From the NCBI GenBank assembly GCA_947452985.1, contig CANGEU010000004.1:39654-103653 (forward strand): DNA of 64,000 nt, read 5' to 3'. The notes under the pieces were generated by a model that had not been told where the DNA came from, made no database searches, and worked only from the letters and a program-made list of their open reading frames with translations. The stretch's first letter is position 1. Every line of letters starts with the position of its first letter. Source of the stretch: Micrococcales bacterium (GTDB taxonomy: Bacteria > Actinomycetota > Actinomycetes > Actinomycetales > Microbacteriaceae). Shown piece by piece: positions 21,899 to 31,620 of the stretch. Position numbers and translations under genes: made by a program.

Positions 21899-24355
21899 TT
21901 ACTTAGTTGCGATGCTGACCAGTTTTGGTTCACGAACAATGATGTTTGCGATTTCCTTGTCGCCGATTGCACGCTTAATGGCGTCCGAGTTCAACGCCCT
22001 ATCCTTCAGTTCATCTGCAGAAATGTTGGTGGCAACTTCGAACTTGTCGCGCAGCTTTCCATCGACCTGCACGATGGCAACGATTGAGCTTTCAACCAAA
22101 AGCGATTCATCGGCTTTCGGCATTCCGGCAAGAGCAACACCAGGCTGGTGACCCAAGATTGCCCACATGTCTTCCGAGGTGTAAGGAGCAAAAAGCGATA
22201 GGCCAATGGCAACGGCTTCAGCGGCTTCGCGAACCGCAGGGTCTGCTCCCCCGGCTTCGCCGTCGATGGCTTTACGAAGCGCATTCACTAGTTCCATAAC
22301 CTTGGCAACACCGACGTTGAACTTGAAGTTCTCGATTAGCGGACCGAAGTCACGTAGGAAGGTGTGAGTAGCCTTACGAAGTTCCTTGTTTCCGGTCGTG
22401 AAATCGACACCGACGGCGCTGGTTACATCCGACGCGGCACGCCAGGCGCGCGCCAAGAACTTTGCTGAACCGGCTGGTGAAACATCAGCCCAGTCGATGT
22501 CGTCTTCTGGCGGACCAGCAAAAGCCATGGTCAGACGGATGGCATCAACACCGTGGTCTTCCAGCTGATCGCTTAGACGAACCAAGTTGCCACGCGACTT
22601 CGACATCGCCGAGCCGTTCATCTGAACCATTCCTTGGTTGAGCAAGCGGGTGAATGGCTCGTTGAAATCGATCATGCCCATGTCGTTTAGGACCTTGGTG
22701 AAGAAGCGGGCGTAGAGCAGGTGAAGAATCGCGTGAGTTACGCCACCGACATACTGATCGACCGGAGCCCACTGCTTGGCAGCCTCGATTGGGAACGCTT
22801 CGGTTTCACTCTTAGGTGAGAGATAGCGCAGGAAATACCAAGACGAGTCGACGAATGTGTCCATAGTGTCTGAGTCGCGCTTGGCTGGCTTGCCACAACT
22901 AGGACAAGGCACGTTGACCCAGTCTTCCGCGGCACCGAGTGGCGATGAACCCTTCGGCTTTAGATCCAGGCCTTCAGCCGATGGAAGTTCTACCGGAAGT
23001 TGGTCTTCAGGAACCGGAACCTCACCACATGATTCACAGTGAATGATTGGGATTGGGGTTCCCCAGTAACGCTGACGAGAAATCAACCAGTCGCGGAGGC
23101 GGAAGTTTTTAGCCTTGTTACCTTTGTCTTGCTCGGCTAACTTGGCCACAATTGCGTCGCCGGCAGCTTCGCGCTCTAGTCCGTTGAATTCTCCGGAGTT
23201 GATTCGTGGGCCGTCGCCGTGGGTGTCTTCGCTGTCGGCAACGACCGAGACTATTGGAAGGTTGAATTTGACTGCGAATTCGCGGTCACGGTCGTCGTGG
23301 GCTGGTACGGCCATGATTGCACCGGTTCCGTAATCGGCTAGTACGTAGTCAGAGGCCCAAATTGGAAGCTTCTCACCGTTGACCGGATTGATTGCGTACC
23401 TTCCGGTAAACACACCGGTCTTTTCGCGGTCAGTCGCTAGGCGCTCGATGTCGTTCGACTTCTTGGTCTTCTCCAAATAGGCATCGAACTCGGCTTTGAT
23501 TGCTGTGTCGGCATTTTCAACCAACTCAGTGGCCAGCGCTGAGTCAACCGCAACCACCATGAAGGTTGCGCCAAACAAAGTGTCTGGGCGAGTGGTGTAA
23601 ACCGTGATGGCTTGCGAGCTAGCTTCAATGTCGAAAGAAACTTCGGCACCGTATGAGCGGCCAATCCAGTTGCGCTGCATGTTTAGAACCTTTGAAGGCC
23701 AGTTGCCTTCCAGCGTGTCCAGGTCGTCTAGCAGACGATCGGCGTAGTCGGTTACCTTGAAGTACCACTGGGTTAATGCCTTCTTGGTAACCGCAGAGTC
23801 GCAGCGCTCACAAAGACCCTGAACAACCTGCTCATTGGCAAGCACGGTCTGGCAGCTTGGGCACCAGTTCACAGCGCTGTTCTTACGATATGCAAGGCCG
23901 CGCTTGTAAAACTCTAGAAAAAGCCACTGGTTCCAACGGTAGTAAATCGGGTCAGAGGTGACTAGTACGCGGTCCCAGTCGAATGAACAGGCATAGCGGC
24001 GCATCGATGAACGCTGCTGGGCGATGTTGTCGTAGGTCCAACCTTTAGGGTCTAGACCGCGCTTGATGGCTGCGTTTTCGGCTGGCAGACCGAACGAGTC
24101 CCAGCCGATCGGGTGCATTACATTGAAACCCTTTTGAGCCCAGTAACGAGCAATGACGTCGCCAAGTGCATAGGCCTCAGCGTGACCCATGTGCAGGTCG
24201 CCTGAAGGGTATGGAAACATGTCCAGTACGTACTTCTTTGGGCGGTCGTCGCCAGGTTTTCCAGAGTCGAAAGGCTTCAGGTCATCCCAAATCGGCAGCC
24301 ACTTCTCTTGAATGGCTTGGACATCATATTCGTGCTCAGTAGACAACAGATTCAC
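21899..24355 (-). CDS. leuS: Leucyl-tRNA synthetase
   Basis: ORF track; [31 protein letters not shown]. Confidence 0.97.
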   Translation of the reverse strand: MNLLSTEHEYDVQAIQEKWLPIWDDLKPFDSGKPGDDRPKKYVLDMFPYPSGDLHMGHAEAYALGDVIARYWAQKGFNVMHPIGWDSFGLPAENAAIKRGLDPKGWTYDNIAQQRSSMRRYACSFDWDRVLVTSDPIYYRWNQWLFLEFYKRGLAYRKNSAVNWCPSCQTVLANEQVVQGLCERCDSAVTKKALTQWYFKVTDYADRLLDDLDTLEGNWPSKVLNMQRNWIGRSYGAEVSFDIEASSQAITVYTTRPDTLFGATFMVVAVDSALATELVENADTAIKAEFDAYLEKTKKSNDIERLATDREKTGVFTGRYAINPVNGEKLPIWASDYVLADYGTGAIMAVPAHDDRDREFAVKFNLPIVSVVADSEDTHGDGPRINSGEFNGLEREAAGDAIVAKLAEQDKGNKAKNFRLRDWLISRQRYWGTPIPIIHCESCGEVPVPEDQLPVELPSAEGLDLKPKGSSPLGAAEDWVNVPCPSCGKPAKRDSDTMDTFVDSSWYFLRYLSPKSETEAFPIEAAKQWAPVDQYVGGVTHAILHLLYARFFTKVLNDMGMIDFNEPFTRLLNQGMVQMNGSAMSKSRGNLVRLSDQLEDHGVDAIRLTMAFAGPPEDDIDWADVSPAGSAKFLARAWRAASDVTSAVGVDFTTGNKELRKATHTFLRDFGPLIENFKFNVGVAKVMELVNALRKAIDGEAGGADPAVREAAEAVAIGLSLFAPYTSEDMWAILGHQPGVALAGMPKADESLLVESSIVAIVQVDGKLRDKFEVATNISADELKDRALNSDAIKRAIGDKEIANIIVREPKLVSIATK

Positions 24356-24397
24356 TCACTGGTTTGGGGAAAGTTTTGTTTCCCTCAAGGTTACCAA

Positions 24398-25681
24398 TTA
24401 CCCCAGCAGGTTGGGTGCTTTAAGTGCCCTGAGCATAGCCTGCGCCTTGAGCTTGGTCTCGGCGAGCTCAGCCTGTGGGTCGCTATCGATGGTGATACCG
24501 CCGCCTACACCAAAGGTGATTTTGTCGCCTTCAAAAACCAGAGAACGAATGACCATTCCGAAATCGGCTGAACCGTTATCGCCTAGGAACCCAGCGATAC
24601 CCGAATAAACACCACGACGACCTGCTTCCAAGTCACGAATGATTTCAATTGCCCGGATTTTCGGGGCGCCGGTCATCGAACCGCCAGGGAATGCGGCATC
24701 AATGACGTCACTAGCATTTTTGTCTGAGGCAAGCTTGCCCTGCACGGTACTTACCAACTGGTGAACGGTGGCGTACGTTTCAACATCAAATAGTTTTTCA
24801 ACGGTGACGCTATCTACTTCACAAACCCTCGATAAGTCATTTCGCATCAAATCGACAATCATCAGATTCTCGGCGCGTTCTTTTTGGTTCGTAGCCAACT
24901 CTTTGATGATGGCTTGGTCCAAGTGCCCAGTTTCGCCGCGCGGCCTGGTTCCCTTGATTGGCTTCGACGAAACCGCTCCGTCGACACCTACCTGAATGAA
25001 CTGTTCCGGAGATGAAGAAACCAGAACTGTCTGCCCAAACTTGAAGTAACCTGCATAGGGAGCCGGGCTGATTTCACGAAGAGCGATAAACGTAGCCAGC
25101 GGATCGGCTTTAGCATCAACTTGGTATTGGTTGGTCAAACAGAGTTGATAGACATCACCTTCTGCGATGTGCTGCTGAGCCTTGGTAATCAGCGATAAAT
25201 AGGCTGCATCACTATGGCGCGGGGTTACCGATACAACTTTGGGTTCGGCTACGCCTGCCAAATATTTGAGGCTCTCTCCCCCGATGAGTCCGATTCGAAG
25301 CAGTGCCGCATCTAGCCACCGTCGGAACTTATCTTCGCTATCGGTTTTGGCGATCAGATACAGGTGGCGGTTGTCATGGTCGAAAACCATGGCACTTTCG
25401 ACCCGCAAGAATCTAGGGTTCTGAAGCTCGAAATCCAACCAACCAACCAGACCAGGACGAAATTCGAATGGCAAGTCGGCATCGTCATAGTTTTCCAGGT
25501 TTTCGGCTAGCTGCTCGATTCCATCAAAAACTACTTCAGAGCCGGTACCAATCACGCTAAACCTGCCTGCCTTAGCGAATTCGCGGTCTAACCAAAAGGC
25601 ATTGGCACTCTCGGAATAAAGCGCGATGAACGCATTAGTTGGGCTTACCCAACCTTTTAGCGTTTCAATATGTAACTTCAT
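24398..25681 (-). CDS. pabB: Anthranilate/aminodeoxychorismate synthase component I (chorismate-binding; probably PabB)
   Basis: ORF track; IAEGDVYQLCLTNQ, KGTRPRG, MIVDLMRNDLSRVCE, PGGSMTGAPKIRAIEII; divergent from pabC-like gene. Confidence 0.88.
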   Translation of the reverse strand: MKLHIETLKGWVSPTNAFIALYSESANAFWLDREFAKAGRFSVIGTGSEVVFDGIEQLAENLENYDDADLPFEFRPGLVGWLDFELQNPRFLRVESAMVFDHDNRHLYLIAKTDSEDKFRRWLDAALLRIGLIGGESLKYLAGVAEPKVVSVTPRHSDAAYLSLITKAQQHIAEGDVYQLCLTNQYQVDAKADPLATFIALREISPAPYAGYFKFGQTVLVSSSPEQFIQVGVDGAVSSKPIKGTRPRGETGHLDQAIIKELATNQKERAENLMIVDLMRNDLSRVCEVDSVTVEKLFDVETYATVHQLVSTVQGKLASDKNASDVIDAAFPGGSMTGAPKIRAIEIIRDLEAGRRGVYSGIAGFLGDNGSADFGMVIRSLVFEGDKITFGVGGGITIDSDPQAELAETKLKAQAMLRALKAPNLLG

Positions 25682-25739
25682 GGCACTTTCCGAAGGCTTC
25701 CTTTCACTAGATTAGACGGAAAGAACTTTTACGAAAGGA

Positions 25740-26498
25740 GTGAGCGTGAACGAAGGCATCTACGTTTTCGACGGCCACTCCCTTCACCTGGTTGAAGCCT
25801 ATGACCACCCAATCCAGGTCGCCGACTCATTTTTGGTGATTGAGGGTCGCGTTCGCTCTCTTCATAAGCATCAGGCTCGCTTCAATTCGTCCGCCGAAAA
25901 ACTAACCGATTTGGATCTGGACGCCTTTTGGGAAGAGGCCGTAAAACTGATACCTCGCGAAGGCTACGTGTTCCCACGACTCGAACTTTCCAACGAGAAC
26001 CTAGTTTTAAGGCTTCGTGAACCAGCCGAATTCAAGCCTGCGGTAGCACTTTGGTCAACCGACGAAACTGATGACCGCACCGACCCCACCACCAAGGGTC
26101 CGGACCTTGCCTACGGAGCGATTCTTCGACGTAAGGCAAACCTGCACGGAGCCGATGAAGCCATCATTTTGAACGATGACGGCTACGTTGTGGAAGGTGC
26201 GCTATCAAGCCTGCTTTGGTGGCGTGACGACGTTCTGTACGGTCCTGACGAGAACACCAGGTGGCTACCTAGTGTCACCCGCTCCGATCTTTTCGACATT
26301 GCCAACCAGGCTGGATACACGTCTGGCACCGAAAATGTTCGACCTGAAGATTTGATTGGCCTAGAGCTCTGGGTTGTAAGTTCCCTTTCGGGTATTCGCC
26401 CGGTTACCGACTGGGTAAACCTCGGCGGACTGGTTGGACCACAGCGTCACCTTGAATCTTTCCAACGACGTCTAAAACTAATGTCATCGGAGCTGTAA
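25740..26498 (+). CDS. pabC: Aminotransferase class IV (probable 4-amino-4-deoxychorismate lyase)
   Basis: ORF track; FDGHSLHLVEAYD, DEAIILNDDGYVVEGALSSLLWWRDD. Confidence 0.85.
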   Translation: MSVNEGIYVFDGHSLHLVEAYDHPIQVADSFLVIEGRVRSLHKHQARFNSSAEKLTDLDLDAFWEEAVKLIPREGYVFPRLELSNENLVLRLREPAEFKPAVALWSTDETDDRTDPTTKGPDLAYGAILRRKANLHGADEAIILNDDGYVVEGALSSLLWWRDDVLYGPDENTRWLPSVTRSDLFDIANQAGYTSGTENVRPEDLIGLELWVVSSLSGIRPVTDWVNLGGLVGPQRHLESFQRRLKLMSSEL

Positions 26499-26500
26499 TC

Positions 26501-27217
26501 ATGTGCGGAAGATTTGTGGTCGCGAAGACCGTTGGTGAAATTCTCACCATTTTTGAAGCGGACGAAATCGTCGGTGACGTTCCAGGAATCAGCTACAACG
26601 TGGCGCCCACCCAGCCGATTGCCATTGTGGTTGATCGCTCTTTCGAAAAGGCTCCAGATGGTTCACCGATTGGAGAATTGCACCGCGAAATTCATTCAGC
26701 CCGCTGGGGTTTGGTCCCTCGCTGGTCGAAAGATGCCGCTGGTGCTCCGCTTATCAACGGTCGAATCGAAAGCATCCTAGAAAAACCTTCCTTCAGAGAC
26801 TCAGTAGTTCGTCGACGCTGTGTAATCCCAGCCAGCGGCTACTACGAATGGCAGGTTAAGCCAGATGGCACCAAGCAGCCGTTCTACATTCACGCCGGCG
26901 ATGAGGGCATGTTTGCCCTGGCCGGTCTTTACGAGTGGTGGAAAAATCCGACCGACGGCAAATGGCTCCTTTCGGCAACCACGCTCACCAAGGACACAGC
27001 TCCTGAACTTGCCCACATTCACGACCGCAACCCGGTTTTGCTGACCCCAGACACCTTTGAAGCCTGGATTGACCCGCACATCGAAGGCGATCTTGACCTG
27101 CTGAAGGCAGCAGCAGCTGGTTCAGACGAGGTAATGCAGGAGGTTTTGTTCCAGCCGGTTTCTTCAGAGGTTGGCAAGGTTTCCGTGAATAACGAGAGCC
27201 TCATCAAATCTATTTAG
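26501..27217 (+). CDS. SOS response-associated peptidase (SRAP; YedK/HMCES family)
   Basis: ORF track; MCGRFVV N-terminal catalytic Cys, YNVAPTQPI, RWGLVPRWSKD, NGRIES, RCVIPASGYYEW, HDRNPVLL. Confidence 0.96.
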   Translation: MCGRFVVAKTVGEILTIFEADEIVGDVPGISYNVAPTQPIAIVVDRSFEKAPDGSPIGELHREIHSARWGLVPRWSKDAAGAPLINGRIESILEKPSFRDSVVRRRCVIPASGYYEWQVKPDGTKQPFYIHAGDEGMFALAGLYEWWKNPTDGKWLLSATTLTKDTAPELAHIHDRNPVLLTPDTFEAWIDPHIEGDLDLLKAAAAGSDEVMQEVLFQPVSSEVGKVSVNNESLIKSI

Positions 27218-27270
27218 GCAACACGCCGTAGCCGATTTGCAATGTCGGTGGTCCTTCATACACTCTTGAT

Positions 27271-27290
27271 ATTCGAACAATTGTTCGAAT
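27271..27290. promoter_or_regulatory. LexA SOS box
   Basis: attcgaacaattgttcgaat: perfect 20-bp palindrome matching the actinobacterial consensus TCGAACnnnnGTTCGA, 20 bp before the next ATG. Confidence 0.93.
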
Positions 27291-27310
27291 GACTTGAGGG
27301 AGGGTTACGC

Positions 27311-27604
27311 ATGATTCGCGTAGATGAAAAGGTAGCCGTTGCCGTGAATGGCACCGGTGAACCAATTGGTTTCAAGTGGCGAAACGCCAACTTCCTGGTA
27401 GCAAACAAGCCGATGCGTTGGTTCGCTAGGCGTGAGTGGTGGAAGGAAGCCAGCCGCGCTCAACGAGGCATCGGCACCGACATCATCGAGGTCGAAATGT
27501 GGCGCCTATTAGCCAGCGACCTACACCAGAAGAGCTGCCAGCAATACGAACTGATTCACACCGTAAACGGCGACGACTGGCGCCTGATTCTGGTCTATCC
27601 GTGA
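27311..27604 (+). CDS. DUF6504-like protein (dnaE2-associated small protein)
   Basis: ORF track; pattern V.V..NGTGEPIGFKWRNANFLV...WW...EMWRL...YELIHTVNGDDWRLILVYP and linkage to dnaE2; overlaps the dnaE2 start by 4 nt. Confidence 0.75.
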   Translation: MIRVDEKVAVAVNGTGEPIGFKWRNANFLVANKPMRWFARREWWKEASRAQRGIGTDIIEVEMWRLLASDLHQKSCQQYELIHTVNGDDWRLILVYP

Positions 27605-30600
27605 GCTTTACCCACCTACACGTAGCTTCGGCCTTTTCGGGTCACTACGGGGTTACCAGGCCCGAACTGCTTGCCGAGGCGGCAGCGGCTAGGGCCGAGC
27701 GCGCTCTGGCGATTACCGATCGGAACGGACTCTACGGAAGCATCAAACACATCGGTGCCTGCCTGAAACTCGGGCTAAACCCGATTGTCGGGGTCAGCTT
27801 GAACATATTGAATAACCAGGACGAACCGCTCGCCCGCTGCGTGATTCTCGCTCACGGTGGCGATGGCGGAATCGGTTGGTCTGCCCTATGCCGCCTGGTT
27901 TCGGACGCGAACACAACTAAACGCAAAGAAGCCGGGATTCGGTTAGACAAACTTGCGAAACATGTTGACCGAGACGGACTCACCGTGGCCACCGTGCTAC
28001 TTGGCCCAGACAGCAACTTTGGCAGGGCTGCGCTCACGGAAGATCGAACAACCGCAGCCGGACTTCTGATTCAATGGCTCAAGACCCTGCCAGGCAAAGG
28101 CGCCCTCGCGGTAGAAATAGCCACCCACCTCACCGAACCCGGCACAGCCTATTCGCTAACCCAAGCCAGGCGCATGCTGCAGTTGGCCGACAACATCGGC
28201 GTGCCCACCGTTCTAACGAATGCGGTTCGATACCTAACCCCCGACGACGCGCTAACCGCCGACGTCCTCGATGCCGCCAGACACCTAGAGCCGCTCGGCA
28301 ACTTCGAACCACAACCGAACGCGCAAGGCTGGCTGAAGCCCGCCAAGATGATGCACAAACTTGCCGAAGAAATCACCGAGGATCGAACCCGCGCCAAGAA
28401 ACTACTGGACACCACCGAACTGCTGGCGCAAAAGTGCGAACTTAACCCCGAGAAAGACTGCGGTTGGGGTAAACCGAAAACTCCCGAAAAGGCTCTACTC
28501 GGAATTGATGGCAACCCGTTCGAAGTGCTCTGGCAAAAGGCTCACACCGCCATCGACTGGCGCTACCCGCACGCCAAAGAGAAGAAACTGCTCGATGTAA
28601 AACACCGCCTGAGCAAAGAACTGATCACCATCAACCAACTCGGCTTCGCCACATACTTTCTCACCGTCGCCGATGTTGCGCAAATGATTCGAGACATGCG
28701 AATTCGCATTGCCGCCCGAGGTTCCGGAGCTGGCTCCCTTACCAACTATTTACTCGGCATCAGCGGAGTTGACCCGATCGAACACGACCTGCTGTTCGAA
28801 CGCTTCCTATCTACTGAACGGTCCAGCCTGCCAGACATCGACATTGATGTTGAGTCGGCCAGACGCCACGACATCTATCGAGCGATTTTCAAGCGCTATG
28901 GCTCACAGCGCGTGACCTTGCTCTCCATGCAGTCCACCTATCGCGGCCGCGGAGCCATGCGCGACAGTGGTCTTGCGTTAGGCCTCGATGAAGAAGAGAT
29001 CGACGACATCGCCAAAAATATGTGGCGGTTCAGCGCCAGGAAATTCCGCGACGCCGCCGAGAGCAAACCGGAACTCGCCAAACTAAATGCCGCCCTAGAG
29101 TCCGATCGCAAAATGAACCTGCTGGTCGACATCACCGAACGGCTCGACCGACTTCCAAGACACATATCGATGCACCCTTGCGGGGTAATTCTCGGCGATG
29201 GAAACCTGCTGGATCTAACCCCTGTCGAAACCAGCGGCATGGGTCTGCCGATGAGCCAATACGACAAAGACGACATGGACCCAATGGGTATGTTGAAACT
29301 CGATGTGCTCGGCGTTCGCATGCAAAGCGCCATGGCCTACGCGGTGCGTGAGATAGAAAAGACCAAAGACATTGTTCTGGAACTCGACGACATTCCGAAG
29401 GACGACCAGCAAACCTTCGAACTAATCAGAACCACCAACACCCTCGGCATCTTCCAGATCGAGAGCCCAGGACAACGAGAGCTAACCGGCAAACACCAGC
29501 CAACCGAGTTCAATGACCTGACCATTCAGATTTCCCTGTTTAGACCAGGACCCATGAAGGGCAACATGATTGCGCCCTATTTGGACGGCCGTCACGGCTT
29601 CGCCAAAGCTGAGTACCTTCACCCGGACCTGAAGCCGATTCTGCAAGAAACTTTCGGCGTGGTCATCTTCCACGAACACGTGCTTCGCATTTTCGACAAG
29701 ATGACCGGCTGCGGGCTCGCCAAAGCCGACGAATTCCGTCGCAGTTTGGAAGACCCACGAGTAGCTCAAAGTGTTGAGCGGTTCTTTAAAACCCAAGCAA
29801 CTACCCGAGGTTACGACCGAGACACCATTGAAAAGGTTTGGACCATTCTGGCTAGCTTCTCGAGTTTCGGTTTTTGTAAAGCACACGGCGCCGCCTTTGC
29901 ACTGCCCACCTACCAGAGCGCTTGGCTCAAGACCCACTACCCCACCGAATTCCTGGCTGGTCTTCTCACACACGATCCAGGCATGTATCCGAGACGCCTA
30001 CTGGTTGCCGAAGCTAGAAGACTTGGGGTGAAATTACTACCGATCGACGTGAATAAGTCTTCCGACGAATTTCTCGTGCAACCGGTTCCCGGAACCCGTG
30101 AATTCGGGGTGAGAATGTCACTCACCGATGTGAAGGGAATCAGCGACACCGAGGTTCAGCGGATCATCGCAGAGCAACCCTACCTAGACATCGCCGATTT
30201 CTATCTGCGAGCAAAACCCAGCCGCCGAACCCTAAGCAATCTCGCACTGGTTGGCGCCCTAGACGAACTCGCCAAACACTCCGGGCACAACCGCGGCGAC
30301 ATCATGCAACGAGTCAAGGAACTGAACCTTCTCAAGAACCGAACCAAGGAAGACCCGAATCAGTTTGCGTTCGACTTCGACCTGAAAGAACAATTACCGA
30401 GGGGTGAAGACCTCACTAAGGAAGAGAAACTTCAAGCCGAGCTGGATATCTTGAAGATGGATGTGACCGAGCATCAAATCGAACAGTTCCGACCAATGCT
30501 CGATGCCATGGGTGTGATCAATTCAAGCGAACTTCTAAGCGTTAGAAACAAATCGGAGGTTCTAATCGCCGGCGTGCGAGTTGCCACCCAAACTCCACCA

Positions 30601-30843
30601 ATGCGCTCCGGTAAACGAGTGGTGTTCATCAGCTTGGACGATGGCCATGGAACCGCCGATGCCACTTTCTTTGACGAAGCTCAGGCGCGTTCCAGCCACA
30701 TCCTGTTCAACACCAGGTTGCTGCTAATTGCCGGCAAAACTAGGCGCACGGGAATCAACGGAGTTTCCCTAATGGCGGAGAACGCTTGGGATCTCAGAGC
30801 TCTTTGGAGCGAGTGGTCTAAGCAGCCTGAATTGAGCGCTTAG
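27601..30843 (+). CDS. dnaE2: Error-prone DNA polymerase III alpha subunit, DnaE2-like
   Basis: ORF track 27436..30843, trimmed to GTG at 27601 (VSFTHLHVASAFSGHYGVTRPELL); LPDIDIDVESARRHDIYRAIFKRYG, GMLKLDVLGVRMQSAM, HhH and OB region. Confidence 0.9.
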   Translation: MSFTHLHVASAFSGHYGVTRPELLAEAAAARAERALAITDRNGLYGSIKHIGACLKLGLNPIVGVSLNILNNQDEPLARCVILAHGGDGGIGWSALCRLVSDANTTKRKEAGIRLDKLAKHVDRDGLTVATVLLGPDSNFGRAALTEDRTTAAGLLIQWLKTLPGKGALAVEIATHLTEPGTAYSLTQARRMLQLADNIGVPTVLTNAVRYLTPDDALTADVLDAARHLEPLGNFEPQPNAQGWLKPAKMMHKLAEEITEDRTRAKKLLDTTELLAQKCELNPEKDCGWGKPKTPEKALLGIDGNPFEVLWQKAHTAIDWRYPHAKEKKLLDVKHRLSKELITINQLGFATYFLTVADVAQMIRDMRIRIAARGSGAGSLTNYLLGISGVDPIEHDLLFERFLSTERSSLPDIDIDVESARRHDIYRAIFKRYGSQRVTLLSMQSTYRGRGAMRDSGLALGLDEEEIDDIAKNMWRFSARKFRDAAESKPELAKLNAALESDRKMNLLVDITERLDRLPRHISMHPCGVILGDGNLLDLTPVETSGMGLPMSQYDKDDMDPMGMLKLDVLGVRMQSAMAYAVREIEKTKDIVLELDDIPKDDQQTFELIRTTNTLGIFQIESPGQRELTGKHQPTEFNDLTIQISLFRPGPMKGNMIAPYLDGRHGFAKAEYLHPDLKPILQETFGVVIFHEHVLRIFDKMTGCGLAKADEFRRSLEDPRVAQSVERFFKTQATTRGYDRDTIEKVWTILASFSSFGFCKAHGAAFALPTYQSAWLKTHYPTEFLAGLLTHDPGMYPRRLLVAEARRLGVKLLPIDVNKSSDEFLVQPVPGTREFGVRMSLTDVKGISDTEVQRIIAEQPYLDIADFYLRAKPSRRTLSNLALVGALDELAKHSGHNRGDIMQRVKELNLLKNRTKEDPNQFAFDFDLKEQLPRGEDLTKEEKLQAELDILKMDVTEHQIEQFRPMLDAMGVINSSELLSVRNKSEVLIAGVRVATQTPPMRSGKRVVFISLDDGHGTADATFFDEAQARSSHILFNTRLLLIAGKTRRTGINGVSLMAENAWDLRALWSEWSKQPELSA

Positions 30844-31597
30844 AAAGACCCATGAAGTAGCCGGCAATCTTCTGATCAACCGGAGCTTCTGGGTTGGTAG
30901 CGGCACCAAGAGTGATGAACAACGGGGTGAAGTGCTCTACGGTTGGGTGCGCGTAAGGCATTCCAGGGGCTTGGGTTTTGTAGTTGATCAATGAATCAAC
31001 ATCACCCTTTTGCATCGCCTCAAGCGACCATGCGTCAAACTCGGCTGACCAGGCTGGAGCATCGGCATCAATACGCCAGTCGCGAATAAATGGCAGACCG
31101 TGAGTCATGAAGCCAGAGCCAATGATTAGAACACCCTGATCGCGCAGCGGCTTCAAACGAGCACCAAGTTCCATCAACTTCACTGGGTCGCTGGTTGGCA
31201 TCGAAAGCTGAACGACCGGAATGTCAGCGTCTGGGTACATCACCTTTAGTGGCACCCAAGCACCGTGGTCCAAGCCTCGGGTGGCATGGCGGTGTAGCGG
31301 CTCGTTGTCAGGCATCATCGATGCCACTAGGTCGCCCAGCGAGGTTGCGTCCGGAGTTTCGTACTTCATGTTGTAGAACTTCGGCGAGAAACCACCGAAG
31401 TCGTAAATCAATGGAGTGTTAGCGGCGGTTGCCGAAATAGAAATCGGAGCCGACTCCCAGTGGGCTGAAACTATGACGATCCCTCGCGGCTTACCCACCG
31501 AACCAGACCACTTGGCCAATTGGTTCATCCAGAGCTCGTCGTCTAGTAGCGGCGGAGCTCCGTGCGATAAATAAAGTACTGGTTGCTTCTCAGTCAT
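30818..31597 (-). CDS. DODA-type extradiol dioxygenase family protein (YgiD-like)
   Basis: ORF track; LYLSHGAPPLLDDELW, IVIVSAHWES, DHGAWVPLKVMYPDADIPVVQLS, IGSGFMTHGL. Confidence 0.9.
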   Translation of the reverse strand: MTEKQPVLYLSHGAPPLLDDELWMNQLAKWSGSVGKPRGIVIVSAHWESAPISISATAANTPLIYDFGGFSPKFYNMKYETPDATSLGDLVASMMPDNEPLHRHATRGLDHGAWVPLKVMYPDADIPVVQLSMPTSDPVKLMELGARLKPLRDQGVLIIGSGFMTHGLPFIRDWRIDADAPAWSAEFDAWSLEAMQKGDVDSLINYKTQAPGMPYAHPTVEHFTPLFITLGAATNPEAPVDQKIAGYFMGLSKRSIQAA

Positions 31598-31620
31598 GAC
31601 TTAAGTAAAGCACACCTTGA

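Noticed and set aside
27436-27600. N-terminal extension of the DnaE2 ORF (MVEGSQPRSTRHRHRHHRGRN...)
   Set aside because: This stretch is the DUF6504-like gene read in another frame; the GTG at 27601 gives the expected HLH start of the polymerase
28074-28445. 123-aa plus-strand ORF in an alternate frame of dnaE2
   Set aside because: Very Arg/His-rich shadow ORF inside dnaE2
29482-29973. 163-aa minus-strand ORF antisense to dnaE2
   Set aside because: Lies fully inside a well-supported polymerase CDS, and its composition looks like reverse-frame translation of biased codons; no independent start signal or family match
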